Shown in pieces: positions 9,248-20,600 of a DNA stretch of 64,000 nucleotides; the stretch's first letter is position 1; the number at the start of each line of letters is the position of its first letter. The stretch comes from Torymus aiolomorphi (Eukaryota > Arthropoda > Insecta > Hymenoptera > Torymidae). Below the pieces are notes generated by a model. The model saw only the letters and a program-made list of their open reading frames with translations, was not told the origin of the DNA and did no database searches. A program made the position numbers and the translations under genes. The stretch covers positions 178,946,104-179,010,103 of the forward strand of contig CM070873.1 in NCBI GenBank assembly GCA_036365515.1, in the 5' to 3' direction.

Positions 9248-10754
9248 AAAATATTTAGGCCCACATTAAAGTTCTTAGTACAGAGTTTGACACATGTTGA
9301 GGAAGAGAAAGAGGGAGAGGGAAGGAAAGAGAGGGGAGCGACAGAGAGAGAGAGAGAGAGAGGGTGGGAGAAAGGGAGGGAAGTTGTAAAGTCATATGAA
9401 AATAATTCTTTTAATTCTTATAGATTCCTGGTAAAACTTATACTTGCCTTATTTTATACTTTCGTAGAAAGTTTTCTGATTTCTACAAATTAATTTTAGA
9501 TAAATGATAAACAAATAAATTAAATATAATTTAAAGAATCGTACTTACTACCGCACATATATATGTAATTCCCTTACATACGTAGACCCCGCGTACCCTG
9601 GCGACGTGGGAAAAAATTATTAAAAAAATCATGTTGCACGTCTACGTAATTCCCTTATATACGTGTACCTCGCAACCCCCATCTACTTGGGTTTAAAAAT
9701 TATTTGAATAATCGTATTGCTTACTATTACATGTCTACATGAATTATTCCTTATATGCGTGGACCTCGTGTTCTCCGTCTATTTAGATTTAATTAATTTT
9801 GAAAATTTCAAAAAATTTCTGAGGCTGGCGGGAGGTGGCGATCACTCTCTCCGCCTCCCGCTGGATATGCCACTAATTTTAATATAAATGTTTAGTAATA
9901 TAAAGTGATATTAACTACGCATATCTCTTTTTAGATGGTGTATGATATACTACTGTGCTTGATGTTTAATTTTGTGACTATTTCTTGTGAAATCTTTCAA
10001 ATATTAAAAGTTATAATATTTTAAAAATGTATAACTCTTTGAATATTGATTTTTCGTGCATGTTTTATAGAATATTTAAAAACCACTATTATTTTGTGAA
10101 ATTGGGTTTTGTTTAAACAAATGCATTAAAATTAAGATGAAAATTTTTGCACTTTTCTGCAATTCAATCATTGATATACGTCGGAACATAAGCAAACATT
10201 TTCCCGGTGTTTGGGCTAGCCTGAATCGCTGTAAGTATAGAAACCGAAAAACGGCTGGCGAGATTAGGTAAAGAAACTCAGTCCATGTATAACAACATAG
10301 CAGCCAGCAGTGACTCGGGGAATCCCTCCACTGCCAATAGTTCAGTCGGATTAGACTTTAAAAAAAAATATCGTTAAAAGGCAATTTTTTTCTTGGAGGT
10401 GCTTTGGAAAGGTGTCAGGATATTAGGAAAAATGTTTGCGGTCAGTTGCAGGTGGTGGAACATTGTTTAAATAATTTATGAATGTGCGAAAACCCGTTTT
10501 TTGCTTATAGCTTTTGAACCGTTGCTGCTATTGAAAAACTAAAAGTACCGTTTTTTAGGTATAAAAAATACCTACAAAAGGAGCTAAGGCGCGTCAAAAT
10601 GTGATTATTAGTTGTTTTGCAAAACGCGAAAAACAGCTATTTTCAGCAATTTTTAGAATTTCAGTAGTATGGGCTATGGGGCTTCTGGAACTTTATCCTC
10701 CCTACCTTGCCGACCACGGGTTCTACTCCTCGCTAACTTACCAACAGTCGATAC
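9248..10754. other. P2 left arm, outer part without genes
   Basis: It contains a GA block (9,330-9,372) and the CTTTCTACGAAAG module (9,440-9,480), then AT-rich sequence. Three spaced short stretches near 9,570, 9,650 and 9,750 share a similar phrase (rTAATTCCyTwTATryGTrk), so a degenerate repeat of about 85-90 bp is likely. Nothing else is recognised; it is mirrored at about 23,940-25,450. Confidence 0.4.
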
Positions 10755-10912
10755 CGACCGATTTCCCCGGCCGGTAGTGCATGCGCCTGCAATACCAACC
10801 GGTTTTCATTTACCATGCCGATCGCGACCGAGATTTCCCCGGCCGGTAGTGCATGCGCCTGCAGTACCAACCGGTTTTCATCTACCATACCGATCGCGGC
10901 CGATTTCCCCCT
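10755..10912. repeat. GC-rich tandem repeat, period about 71 bp
   Basis: Just over two copies of a unit contain ATTTCCCCGGCCGGTAGTGC, GCATGCGCCTGC and ACCAACCGGTTTTCAT. It is far more GC-rich than its surroundings. The Pro/Arg-rich frame across it (10,669-10,914) repeats because the DNA repeats and is probably not a gene. The inverse copy is at about 23,786-23,943. Confidence 0.7.
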
Positions 10913-11353
10913 GATGGTAATCGATCAGATCGATTTACCAGCGAGCATCGGGATGTCTCATGTGTCTTGAGTAATATTCCTTTACATATGTAATAAAATG
11001 AATATAAATGAGTATTAAATTATATTATTTTAATATTAACTACAAATTGAAAAGATATTCAAACTTTTGTTATGTATGATAAGACGACAGAGTCAATGAA
11101 ATAAATAAGTTGTGTGAAACATATTGAATACCTCTCATTCTTATCATTATTTTATAATACTTTATCAAAGTATGTAATATACTTTACATAAAATGTAAAA
11201 TCATTATTGAAATGGATGTGTGTTTTTACCCATCGTTAAAATTAATAAAAGTTTTGGTTAAATGTAGCCAATGGTAGGTTTTGGTGTAGTTATAGAATTT
11301 GTAGCTAATGGCCGTACTACCAAGGTGTTTTTTATAAGTAAAACAATTATTTA
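10913..11353. other. AT-rich, downstream part of a PLE copy
   Basis: No gene is seen. The part nearest the hammerhead (about 11,240-11,353) belongs to the 3' repeat of the PLE fragment that lies on the minus strand; the rest is unassigned. Confidence 0.4.
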
Positions 11354-11389
11354 CAACGTTTCGGACATTTTATTACGTCCCTCTTCAGG
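11354..11389 (-). ncRNA. Minimal hammerhead ribozyme motif (PLE, left P2 arm)
   Basis: On the minus strand the core CTGAAGA is followed by stem II GGACGT/ATGTCC (one G-U pair), GAAAC and GTT. This is the arrangement of the minimal hammerheads known from Penelope-like element terminal repeats. Stem I is weak and needs a bulge. It is the mirror of 23,309-23,344. Confidence 0.6.
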
Positions 11390-11792
11390 TTCTAAATACA
11401 ACAATTAAACAATTATTTTCTACAATTCACAATAACTTAATTTCGCATTAATAAATCAAACTTACATTTAAAACGTATTGTCAGATTCTTTTACGGAAAG
11501 TAATCCGTTCGTCACTGCTTACAATTAGGATTTTTCATCGTATTTATACAAATGTTACGCATATATGTGTGTGTATAAGAAGCGCGTACAGTGGTGGGGA
11601 TGCAATAGACGATTTTCGAAGCGACACAGCGGGTGTGCTATCAGGAGAGTATGTCTAAGTAGAGGGGGGACCCCAACCAATGTTACAAAATTCTCGACAA
11701 CGAGCAATCCTACGACACCGTGGGCGTGCGTGGTAACTCTACCTCAGCATGTTCTCCTGTTCTCCTTCACTTGCTGCTTTCAGTATTTTCCT

Positions 11793-12368
11793 CTTATAAG
11801 CACATAAATTGACAATTATTTATTAGAGTGGTATATTCTTTTGGTAAACTATTAATTTCGAATTGTTTATTCATATATCTTGATTGTGTGTGTATGAATA
11901 CAGCTTCCGAAAATAATCTTTTTCCTCTATTAATTTCTGTATCTAGAATTTTTACATTATTGAAATCTATTTTATGATTATTGTTTTTTGTGTGTAGATA
12001 TAATGATGAATTATCATCTTTCCTAGTGTATTTTTAGAGTGTTCATTAATTCGTACATTTAAACGTCTACCTGTCTGGCCAACGTACGAAGCCTCACAAT
12101 CTTCGCAATTAATTTTATAAACAACATTCGCTTTATCACAGATTTTAGTATTATCTTTACCTAATTTAATAATATTATTGAGTTTATTCTTGGTACTATA
12201 TATGATATTTGTATTGTGTTGTTTAAACAAAATATTCATGGATCTTTCTAATTCTTTAACATATGGAAGTGTAATAAACATTTTTTTATTTTTCTCATTG
12301 CATCGATTGTTATTACTATTTCTTAATTTATTTAGGCGTTTTTTTATAAAAAGACCAACTTGCACCAT
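11793..12368 (-). pseudogene. PLE GIY-YIG endonuclease fragment, frameshifted
   Basis: This is the mirror of the intact frame at 22,329-22,904. It reads the same protein up to the GIY-YIG core (VVYKINCEDC, YVGQTGR, NEHSK) and then loses frame because an A run near 12,034 has five bases instead of six. Downstream residues therefore differ and a premature stop appears at 11,967. The reverse-transcriptase part of the Penelope-like polyprotein is missing upstream. A one-base homopolymer change is also the commonest sequencing error, so the break may not be biological. Confidence 0.75.
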
Positions 12369-12660
12369 GGATTCAACATCTTTAACATTACAAACAAGTA
12401 TGTTTTACAATTCACAAAAGGAATTATTAGCGCACTATCTAAGAACACGCATAGATATTAAAGTGAATTTAATCTTATATTTAATGTATAAAGTGTTTAA
12501 TTTAGAGACAAAAAAGATTTTCCAAAAACTTTGTAATATATTACGTAAAGAAAGTTGTTATCGGGAGAGATTAAAATTTCTTATAAATCAAGGAACGCGG
12601 GAGCGTTCCGAAGGCAAGTATAGAAGAGCCTTAGGACGACCGCGTGATTATATACTTTGA
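12367..12660 (+). CDS. Small ORF with ELLxHYLR motif, divergent from PLE fragment
   Basis: This 97-residue frame starts MDSTSLTLQTSM and carries QKELLAHYLRTR near residue 18, then a basic C-terminal part (RERLKFLINQGTRERSEGK). The ATG lies in GCACCATGGA. The same start context and an ELLEHYLR motif occur in shorter frames at 46,479-46,610 (minus) and 55,492-55,623 (plus), where the DNA around them is otherwise quite different. That suggests the peptide was under selection. I infer it is the N-terminal part of a Penelope-like polyprotein left after internal deletion. It shares the palindrome CCATGG with the oppositely directed endonuclease fragment, so the two are fused head to head. No biochemical role can be given. 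Confidence 0.5.
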   Translation: MDSTSLTLQTSMFYNSQKELLAHYLRTRIDIKVNLILYLMYKVFNLETKKIFQKLCNILRKESCYRERLKFLINQGTRERSEGKYRRALGRPRDYIL

Positions 12661-12930
12661 AATGGATGTACGAGAAATTCAATGCGATTATATACCTATT
12701 GCGTTAGTTTTAACTATATAACATATCCCTATTAATCGAAAGCCATTTCATTGCTCTACTCAAATCGAAAGGTTTCATTTAAAAAGATTGTCTCATTCAA
12801 AAGATTTAGAGATCTGAATATTTTTATGTACTATTTCCGAATCTCCGAATCTCCATATTCTTCAGTACGCACAAACTATACATTTTTGTCCGACCGGTAC
12901 ATAGTATAGCATTTTTGTCCGACCGACTGG
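12661..12930. other. Short spacer, nothing recognised
   Basis: This is AT-rich with a small direct repeat, TTTTTGTCCGACCG, at about 12,873 and 12,913. No gene is seen. Confidence 0.4.
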
Positions 12931-13122
12931 CAAAAGAGAGAGAGAGAGTGAGTGAGGGGGTAGAGTGAGAGAGAGGGAAAGAGAAGAGCGACGGAGAGAG
13001 AGAGAGAGAGAGAGGGAAAGAGAAGAGCGACGGAGAGAGAGAGAGAGAGAGGGAAAGAGAAGAGCGACGGAGAGAGAGAGAGAGAGAGAGATCCGTATAT
13101 GGTATATATATATATATATATC
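12931..13122. repeat. GA minisatellite and (AT)n
   Basis: About three copies of a roughly 50-bp unit combine (GA)n with GGGAAAGAGAAGAGCGACGG, followed by a short TA microsatellite at 13,098-13,120. It is mirrored at about 21,575-21,765. The Ser/Leu-rich frames over it are artefacts of CT repeats. Confidence 0.85.
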
Positions 13123-13684
13123 TGGTCAACCAACCTAACCTTATTATTTTATGTATACATAAAACTTTCAATATTACGCATTGGTCCATATACAATCATC
13201 ATTTATATACAAGTTATATTCAAGACTTTTTACATCATTGAAATTCGATAGATATTAAATGGACTTGGTATATCTCAGATATATTTTCAGATAAGTAGCA
13301 AACTATCATTATAAAATAAAAAAAATAATGTTATTAATATAAGTATTGTTACTTTGTGAAATATTTTTTTTTTGTTATTACAGAGATATCAGAACAAGGA
13401 TAATTGACAAGTAGATCATCTTTAAATAGTATGTAACATAGAAGAGTTCAAAATTATTATTTTGTATTTTAAGGCCACCAAAAGATTAATTATGTTCAAG
13501 TCTGTCAAAGCATGCAACCTCCTGTAGTAGAAAAAATAGAAATACTGTTGCTGATAATATTCGCTCTAGCAGATCAAGCCTCGTTCTACTTTATGGTGTT
13601 TTAATTGTGGATATGCTTTACTGGCCCTATGATTTCTAAAGGTAAACTAGCATTATTAAAACCCGGAAATAGTGATATATAAGA
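13123..13684. other. P2 arm segment, nothing recognised
   Basis: This is an AT-rich sequence without long ORFs. A short phrase near 13,540-13,660 is moderately less AT-rich but shows no motif I know. The mirror is at about 21,013-21,574. Confidence 0.35.
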
Positions 13685-15280
13685 TTTTGCAAGATGTATC
13701 TGATTGCTTATTAATTCAAGTGGTTTCTAGTTAAAATTTAAACGAATCTAAGTGTCGAATATAATGTAATTATATAGTGATTGGCTTATGGCAATGGGTG
13801 CCTATAAATAAAATAAAGTATCGGTATGATGTGTTAAATGAAGTGTTGATAACAAATTTCTAACCTCTACTTAAAATCAGAATTTAAAATATTGGTCAGA
13901 GCCTTGGTTAAAAAAAAACATTTTTTGTCTATACTTCAAGAAACTTTGTTGATATTGGCGCTGTGCATATTTATTTACTTAAACATCAATTAAAAGATTA
14001 TGTTAAGTGAACAATAAAATAGAGAAAAAAGAAAAAATGATGTGTTATTGTTGTGAATAAAAGTGCTCAGTTAATCTAATTTTATAATTTTCTCATGGTG
14101 GGAGACGTCAAAATGTTTCAGAAGAGTTCTCAGTAAATATTGTGAAAATGTCTACAGATAAAAGTGCTCAGTTAATCTAATTTTATAATTTTCTCACGGT
14201 GGGAGACGTCAAAATGTTTCAGAGGAGATCTCAGTAATTTTTCTACACAAGATTCAGATAATTATTTCAAAAAGTATACAAGAATGTTACGGAAGCTTTT
14301 ATTATCAGAAATTCTTAGTTCATAAACTGATACAAGATGTGTGGCAATCATGAGTTTCTACTATAAAAGAATGTCGAGAAAGCTTTCTTTTCCCAATGAT
14401 TCTTAGTTCATAAACTTTTGTTTTTAATTTTGCAAGATGTATCTGATTGCTTATTAATTCAAGTGGTTTCTAGTTAAAATTTAAACGAATCTTAGTGTCG
14501 AATATAATGTAATTATATAGTGATTGGCTTATGGCAATGGGTGCCTATAAATAAAATAAAGTATCGGTATGATGTGTTAATTGAAGTGTTGATAACAAAT
14601 TTCTAACCTCTACTTAAAATCAGAATTTAAAATATTGGTCAGAGCCTTGGTTAAAAAAAAACATTTTTTGTCTATACTTCAAGAAACTTTGTTGATATTG
14701 GCGCTGTGCATATTTATTTACTTAAACATCAATTAAAAGATTATGTTAAGTGAACAGTAAAATAGAGAAAAAAGAAAAAATGATGTGTTATTGTTGTAAA
14801 TAAAAGTGCTCAGTTAATCTAATTTTATAATTTTCTCATGGTGGGAGACGTCAAAATGTTTCAGAAGAGTTCTCAGTAAATATTGTGAAAATGTCTACGG
14901 ATAAAAGTGCTCAGTTAATCTAATTTTATAATTTTCTCACGGTGGGAGACGTCAAAATGTTTCAGAGGAGTTCTCAGTAAATATTTTTCTACACAAGATT
15001 CAGATAATTATTTCAAAAAGTATACAAGAATGTTACGGAAGCTTTTATTATCAGAAATTCAAGATGTTTCAAGATGTTTTATATTTTAAAAGAATGGAGA
15101 AAGCTTTTTTCTCTCAATGATTCTTAGTTCATAAACTTTTGTGTTTAATTTTGCAAGATGTGTCTGATTGGTTATTAATTCAACTGGTTTCTAGTTAAAA
15201 TTTCAACGAATCTAAGAGTTGAAAATATAATGTAATTATTATATAGTGATTGGCTTATCGTGATGGGCGCCAAATGTTTC
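13685..15280. repeat. Tandem array, period about 745 bp, with nested 100-bp repeats
   Basis: The phrase TTTTGCAAGATGTrTCTGAT recurs at 13,685, 14,428 and 15,149, so two long units and part of a third are present. Inside each unit a block of about 100 bp beginning AAAAGTGCTCAGTTAATCTA occurs twice (14,059 and 14,160; again near 14,804 and 14,904) and includes GTGGGAGACGTCAAAATG. There is no coding frame. It is possibly a satellite in the making. The mirror is at about 19,417-21,012. Confidence 0.8.
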
Positions 15281-17050
15281 AGAGTAGCTATCTGTTCTGT
15301 GAATTACCGTATATGAAACCATAATATATAAATTACTGTAATGGCTACTTTTTTATCTGCAACCAATATTTTAATTTGCTAGCGGATTGTGTTGCAGTAG
15401 TGTGGCTAGTTACAATGTATTTATTTTATAACTCTCTCCCGCTCCCCTCTCTTCCTCTCCCTCAACATATGTCAAACTCTGTACCAAGAACTTTAATGAG
15501 AGCCTAAATATTTTTTTTTAAACAATCAGTAAAACAAATAGTGGCTAAGGCAAATGTATGAGTTTTCTCTGTATAATTAATCAACATCTGTCACACTCTG
15601 AACCAAGAACTTTAATGAAAACCTAAATATTTTTTTAAAACAATCAGCAAAACAAATAGTATTATTAATGTAACAACACAATTTGTCTAGTCTTTTTATT
15701 TTTTCTAGTCTCATCTATTCAATAAGCACTCTCTACAAATGGTAATAATTTTTTTCATGACTGTACTAATAATAATAGTGTTGATATTTAAAACTTTCTA
15801 CGAAAGTGTAAAATAAGGCAAGTATAGAAGTTTTTTCTGTATAATCTATGTATAATCTAAATATAAAACTTTCTACGAAAGTATAAAATAAGGCAAGTAT
15901 AGACGTTTTTTCTGTATAATATACTCTTCCTCTCTCTCTTCCCCCGCCCTCTCTCACCCTCTCTCCCCCTCCCCTTTCTTCCTCTCTCTCTCTTAACATC
16001 CGTCAAACTCTGTACCAAAAACTTTAATCACAGCTTAAATATTTTTGTTTAATACAATCAACATGTTTAAAAAAAAAATAATTCCTTAAGTACGTTATGT
16101 ACGTTAATTAAACACAAGAAAGTACTGAAATCAATTATATTGTAGTCAAGTACCCATAACTTAACTTGACTGACATAATACAACTTTTCGTACCTACTCA
16201 AAAATATTCAGCTAGCGGGCATGAAGTACTATTTAACACCCAAGAGGCGTAATAGCTCTCATACTCCTACAAAACTTTATAGAACCTACGCACTTTACGT
16301 CCGTGTGGGCAAAAATTATTTAAATTATATATAACTATCTTTTACTTCGTCGAGTAAATGTATACTGAACAAATTATATGTATGTAGATTCAAATTCTTC
16401 ATTGCAAATCAAACAAACGAAAGTTGTGAAATCAATTACCGATAGTCAAGTAATACAAACAACTCTCCGAAACAACTGTATGACTGATCTCAGAAATATA
16501 TTATTCTAATTTGTTCATTCTTCTATACAAATTAAACACAAGAAAGTACTGAAATCAATTTATTGTAGTCAAGTATACCCATAAGTTAACTTGACTGAGA
16601 TAATAGAACTTTTAGTACCTTGCGTGTAAAATTACATTTCACGCCCACGTTGTAACTTCAAAAATATTCACCCAGCAGGCATAAAGTACTACTTAACGCC
16701 TAATAAGCGGAATAGCTCACATATTCCTACAACACTTTATAGAACCTACGCACTTTACTCCCGGGTAGACGAAAATTATTAATTAATTACTATTATGCCT
16801 TCTTTTTATTTCTAAAATTAATAAGAATTTTATCAGATATTTACGAAGTCAATGCCTATATAAAAAAATTACATAGTTTTTTACCATGTGTTGTTACCAA
16901 CACATCCCCATTTTTCATTATTTTTTCTCAATTTTGAAATTTCTATAATATTACGCATCTTGGGAGGACACGAGAAGTCTAGAGCTGCTCTAGCAGGGGT
17001 GGTCGTCCAATCTTCCATACATACTTGGCGGGCCCGACGGTTTGCAGTTT
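15281..17050. repeat. Module mosaic in inner P2 left arm
   Basis: No gene is present. The CTCTGTACCAAGAACTTTAA module occurs at about 15,475, 15,597 and 16,005, and the CTTTCTACGAAAG module at about 15,793 and 15,868. A long block (16,115-16,320) is repeated directly, diverged, at 16,535-16,765; both contain the TTAACTTGACTGA phrase that is the empty site for the P1 TTAA element. The block ends with GGCGGGCCCGACGG at the arm boundary. Confidence 0.6.
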
Positions 17051-17659
17051 ACCGGTGAGCTTTGTAAATGTAGAATACTAGATTTTTGCATATACCTATA
17101 AGTCCACCATAAATACCGTTTAAATATAATATCCCTACATGTACTGTGTGCATAATCATGATTTACTTTTATTACCTAAAATATTTTTCCTTGTGTTCGT
17201 CTTTTTTATATGGGAATGAAATAAAAAGATACATATAATTCATAGTCTATTCAAAAGAGCTTTAAATTTTACTAACTATTTTATGAGCCACCTATTTTTA
17301 TCCTTTTCCCGCGTGTAAATATCATATGAGATCTTATATGAGTATTTCGGACATCAGATCAGATAAGACATCATGTTATGAGTATTTCGGACATGACATC
17401 AGATAAGACTCATATATGTTATGTCATCTGCAATTTTATATATTATGGGACCTCATATGTGATCTCATATGGGATCTGATGTCCGATATTCTCATATGAG
17501 ATCTCATATGAAATTTTCATCTGTGTTTGGACTTTTCTATTTAAAAAGAGTAATATATTCACGGATCAGTATTTAATATCTAGAAGCAATTGATTTATAC
17601 ATTTTATCTGATCTTTAAACGTATGAATATTCATATGAAAATGACAATGTCTACACCTT
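17051..17659. repeat. P2 central spacer with nested CATATGAGATC palindromes
   Basis: This is the single-copy centre between the P2 arms. It contains a smaller inverted repeat, 17,323-17,360 against 17,473-17,510, built on CATATGAGATC, ATTTCGGACAT and CAGATC. The phrase TATGAGTATTTCGGACAT also occurs twice directly (about 17,338 and 17,376). No ORF is seen. Confidence 0.6.
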
Positions 17660-20600
17660 AAACTGCAAACCGTCGGGCCCGCCAAGTATGTATGGAAGAT
17701 TGGACGACCACCCCTGCTAGAGCAGCTCTAGACTTCTCGTGTCCTCCCAAGATGCGTAATATTATAGAAATTTCAAAATTGAGAAAAATAATGAAAAATG
17801 GGGATGTGTTGGTAACTATGTAATTTTTTTATATAGGCATTGACTTCGTAAATATCTGATAAAATTCTTATTAATTTTAGAAATAAAAAGAAGGCATAAT
17901 AGTAATTAATTAATAATTTTCGTCTACCCGGGAGTAAAGTGCGTAGGTTCTATAAAGTGTTGTAGGAATATGTGAGCTATTCCGCTTATTAGGCGTTAAG
18001 TAGTACTTTATGCCTGCTGGGTGAATATTTTTGAAGTTACAACGTGGGCGTGAAATGTAATTTTACACGCAAGGTACTAAAAGTTCTATTATCTCAGTCA
18101 AGTTAACTTATGGGTATACTTGACTACAATAAATTGATTTCAGTACTTTCTTGTGTTTAATTTGTATAGAAGAATGAACAAATTAGAATAATATATTTCT
18201 GAGATCAGTCATACAGTTGTTTCGGAGAGTTGTTTGCATTACTTGACTATCGGTAATTGATTTCACAACTTTCGTTTGTTTGATTTGCAATGAAGAATTT
18301 GAATCTACATACATATAATTTGTTCAGTATACATTTACTCGACGAAGTAAAAGATAGTTATATATAATTTAAATAATTTTTGCCCACACGGACGTAAAGT
18401 GCGTAGGTTCTATAAAGTTTTGTAGGAGTATGAGAGCTATTACGCCTCTTGGGTGTTAAATAGTACTTCATGCCCGCTAGCTGAATATTTTTGAGTAGGT
18501 ACGAAAAGTTGTATTATGTCAGTCAAGTTAAGTTATGGGTACTTGACTACAATATAATTGATTTCAGTACTTTCTTGTGTTTAATTAACGTACGTAACGT
18601 ACTTAAGGAATTATTTTTTTTTTTAAACATGTTGATTGTATTAAACAAAAATATTTAAGCTGTGATTAAAGTTTTTGGTACAGAGTTTGACGGATGTTAA
18701 GAGAGAGAGAGGAAGAAAGGGAGGGGGGAGAGAGGGTGAGAGAGAGGGCGGGGGAAGAGAGAGAGGAAGAGTATATTATACAGAAAAAACGTCTATACTT
18801 GCCTTATTTTATACTTTCGTAGAAAGTTTTATATTTAGATTATACATAGATTATACAGAAAAAACTTCTATACTTGCCTTATTTTACACTTTCGTAGAAA
18901 GTTTTAAATATCAACACTATTATTATTAGTACAGTCATGAAAAAATTATTACCATTTGTAGAGAGTGCTTATTGAATAGATGAGACTAGAAAAATAAAAA
19001 GACTAGACAAATTGTGTTGTTACATTAATAATACTATTTGTTTTGCTGAGTATTTTCAAAAAATATTTAGGTTTTCATTAAAGTTCTTGGTTCAGAGTGT
19101 GACAGATGTTGATTAATTATACAGAGAAAACTCATACATTTGCCTTAGCCACTATTTGTTTTACTGATTGTTTAAAAAAAAATATTTAGGCTCTCATTAA
19201 AGTTCTTGGTACAGAGTTTGACATATGTTGAGGGAGAGAAAGAGGGGAGCGGGAGAGAGTTATAAAATAAATACATTGTAACTAGCCACACTACTGCAAC
19301 ACAATCCGCTAGCAAATTAAAATATTGGTTGCAGATAAAAAAGTAGCCATTACAGTAATTTATATATTATGGTTTCATATACGGTAATTCACAGAACAGA
19401 TAGCTACTCTGAAACATTTGGCGCCCATCACGATAAGCCAATCACTATATAATAATTACATTATATTTTCAACTCTTAGATTCGTTGAAATTTTAACTAG
19501 AAACCAGTTGAATTAATAACCAATCAGACACATCTTGCAAAATTAAACACAAAAGTTTATGAACTAAGAATCATTGAGAGAAAAAAGCTTTCTCCATTCT
19601 TTTAAAATATAAAACATCTTGAAACATCTTGAATTTCTGATAATAAAAGCTTCCGTAACATTCTTGTATACTTTTTGAAATAATTATCTGAATCTTGTGT
19701 AGAAAAATATTTACTGAGAACTCCTCTGAAACATTTTGACGTCTCCCACCGTGAGAAAATTATAAAATTAGATTAACTGAGCACTTTTATCCGTAGACAT
19801 TTTCACAATATTTACTGAGAACTCTTCTGAAACATTTTGACGTCTCCCACCATGAGAAAATTATAAAATTAGATTAACTGAGCACTTTTATTCACAACAA
19901 TAACACATCATTTTTTTCTTTTTCTCTATTTTACTGTTCACTTAACATAATCTTTTAATTGATGTTTAAGTAAATAAATATGCACAGCGCCAATATCAAC
20001 AAAGTTTCTTGAAGTATAGACAAAAAATGTTTTTTTTTAACCAAGGCTCTGACCAATATTTTAAATTCTGATTTTAAGTAGAGGTTAGAAATTTGTTATC
20101 AACACTTCATTTAACACATCATACCGATACTTTATTTTATTTATAGGCACCCATTGCCATAAGCCAATCACTATATAATTACATTATATTCGACACTTAG
20201 ATTTGTTTAAATTTTAACTAGAAACCACTTGAATTAATAAGCAATCAGATACATCTTGCAAAATTAAAAACAAAAGTTTATGAACTAAGAATCATTGGGA
20301 AAAGAAAGCTTTCTCGACATTCTTTTATAGTAGAAACTCATGATTGCCACACATCTTGTATCAGTTTATGAACTAAGAATTTCTGATAATAAAAGCTTCC
20401 GTAACATTCTTGTATACTTTTTGAAATAATTATCTGAATCTTGTGTAGAAAAATTACTGAGATCTCCTCTGAAACATTTTGACGTCTCCCACCGTGAGAA
20501 AATTATAAAATTAGATTAACTGAGCACTTTTATCTGTAGACATTTTCACAATATTTACTGAGAACTCTTCTGAAACATTTTGACGTCTCCCACCATGAGA

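Larger units (their letters stand above)
4110..9527. repeat. Palindrome P1: foldback-like inverted repeat
   Basis: Left-arm blocks reappear inverted on the right. The stretch at about 4,112-4,230 matches about 9,420-9,527; 4,440-4,660 matches 9,240-9,400; 4,660-4,812 matches 8,470-8,640; and 6,240-6,800 matches 7,670-8,240. The arms are mosaics of short modules: CT/GA microsatellites, a block containing CTCTGTACCAAGAACTTTAA, and a block around the palindrome CTTTCTACGAAAG. The same modules recur in P2 near 15,460-16,080. Long arms built from subterminal repeats recall Foldback/Galileo-type elements, but no transposase belonging to P1 is visible. Insertions limited to one arm (4,232-4,449 and the mariner) show that the arms predate them. 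Confidence 0.7.

Noticed and set aside
10669..10914. 81-residue Pro/Arg-rich ORF, also mirrored at 23,784
   Set aside because: The peptide repeats because the DNA is a GC-rich tandem repeat; the two copies are palindrome arms, so conservation is no evidence of coding.
12824..13195. Ser/Leu-rich ORFs across CT/GA repeats (also at 4,405-4,661 and 21,448-21,873)
   Set aside because: They are translations of dinucleotide and minisatellite repeats, open in several frames and on both strands.
13760..13800. TGGCnnATGGGCGCC-like phrases near 13,785 and 15,265 as primer-binding sites of an LTR element
   Set aside because: No flanking LTRs or coding regions were found; resemblance is limited to a few bases.
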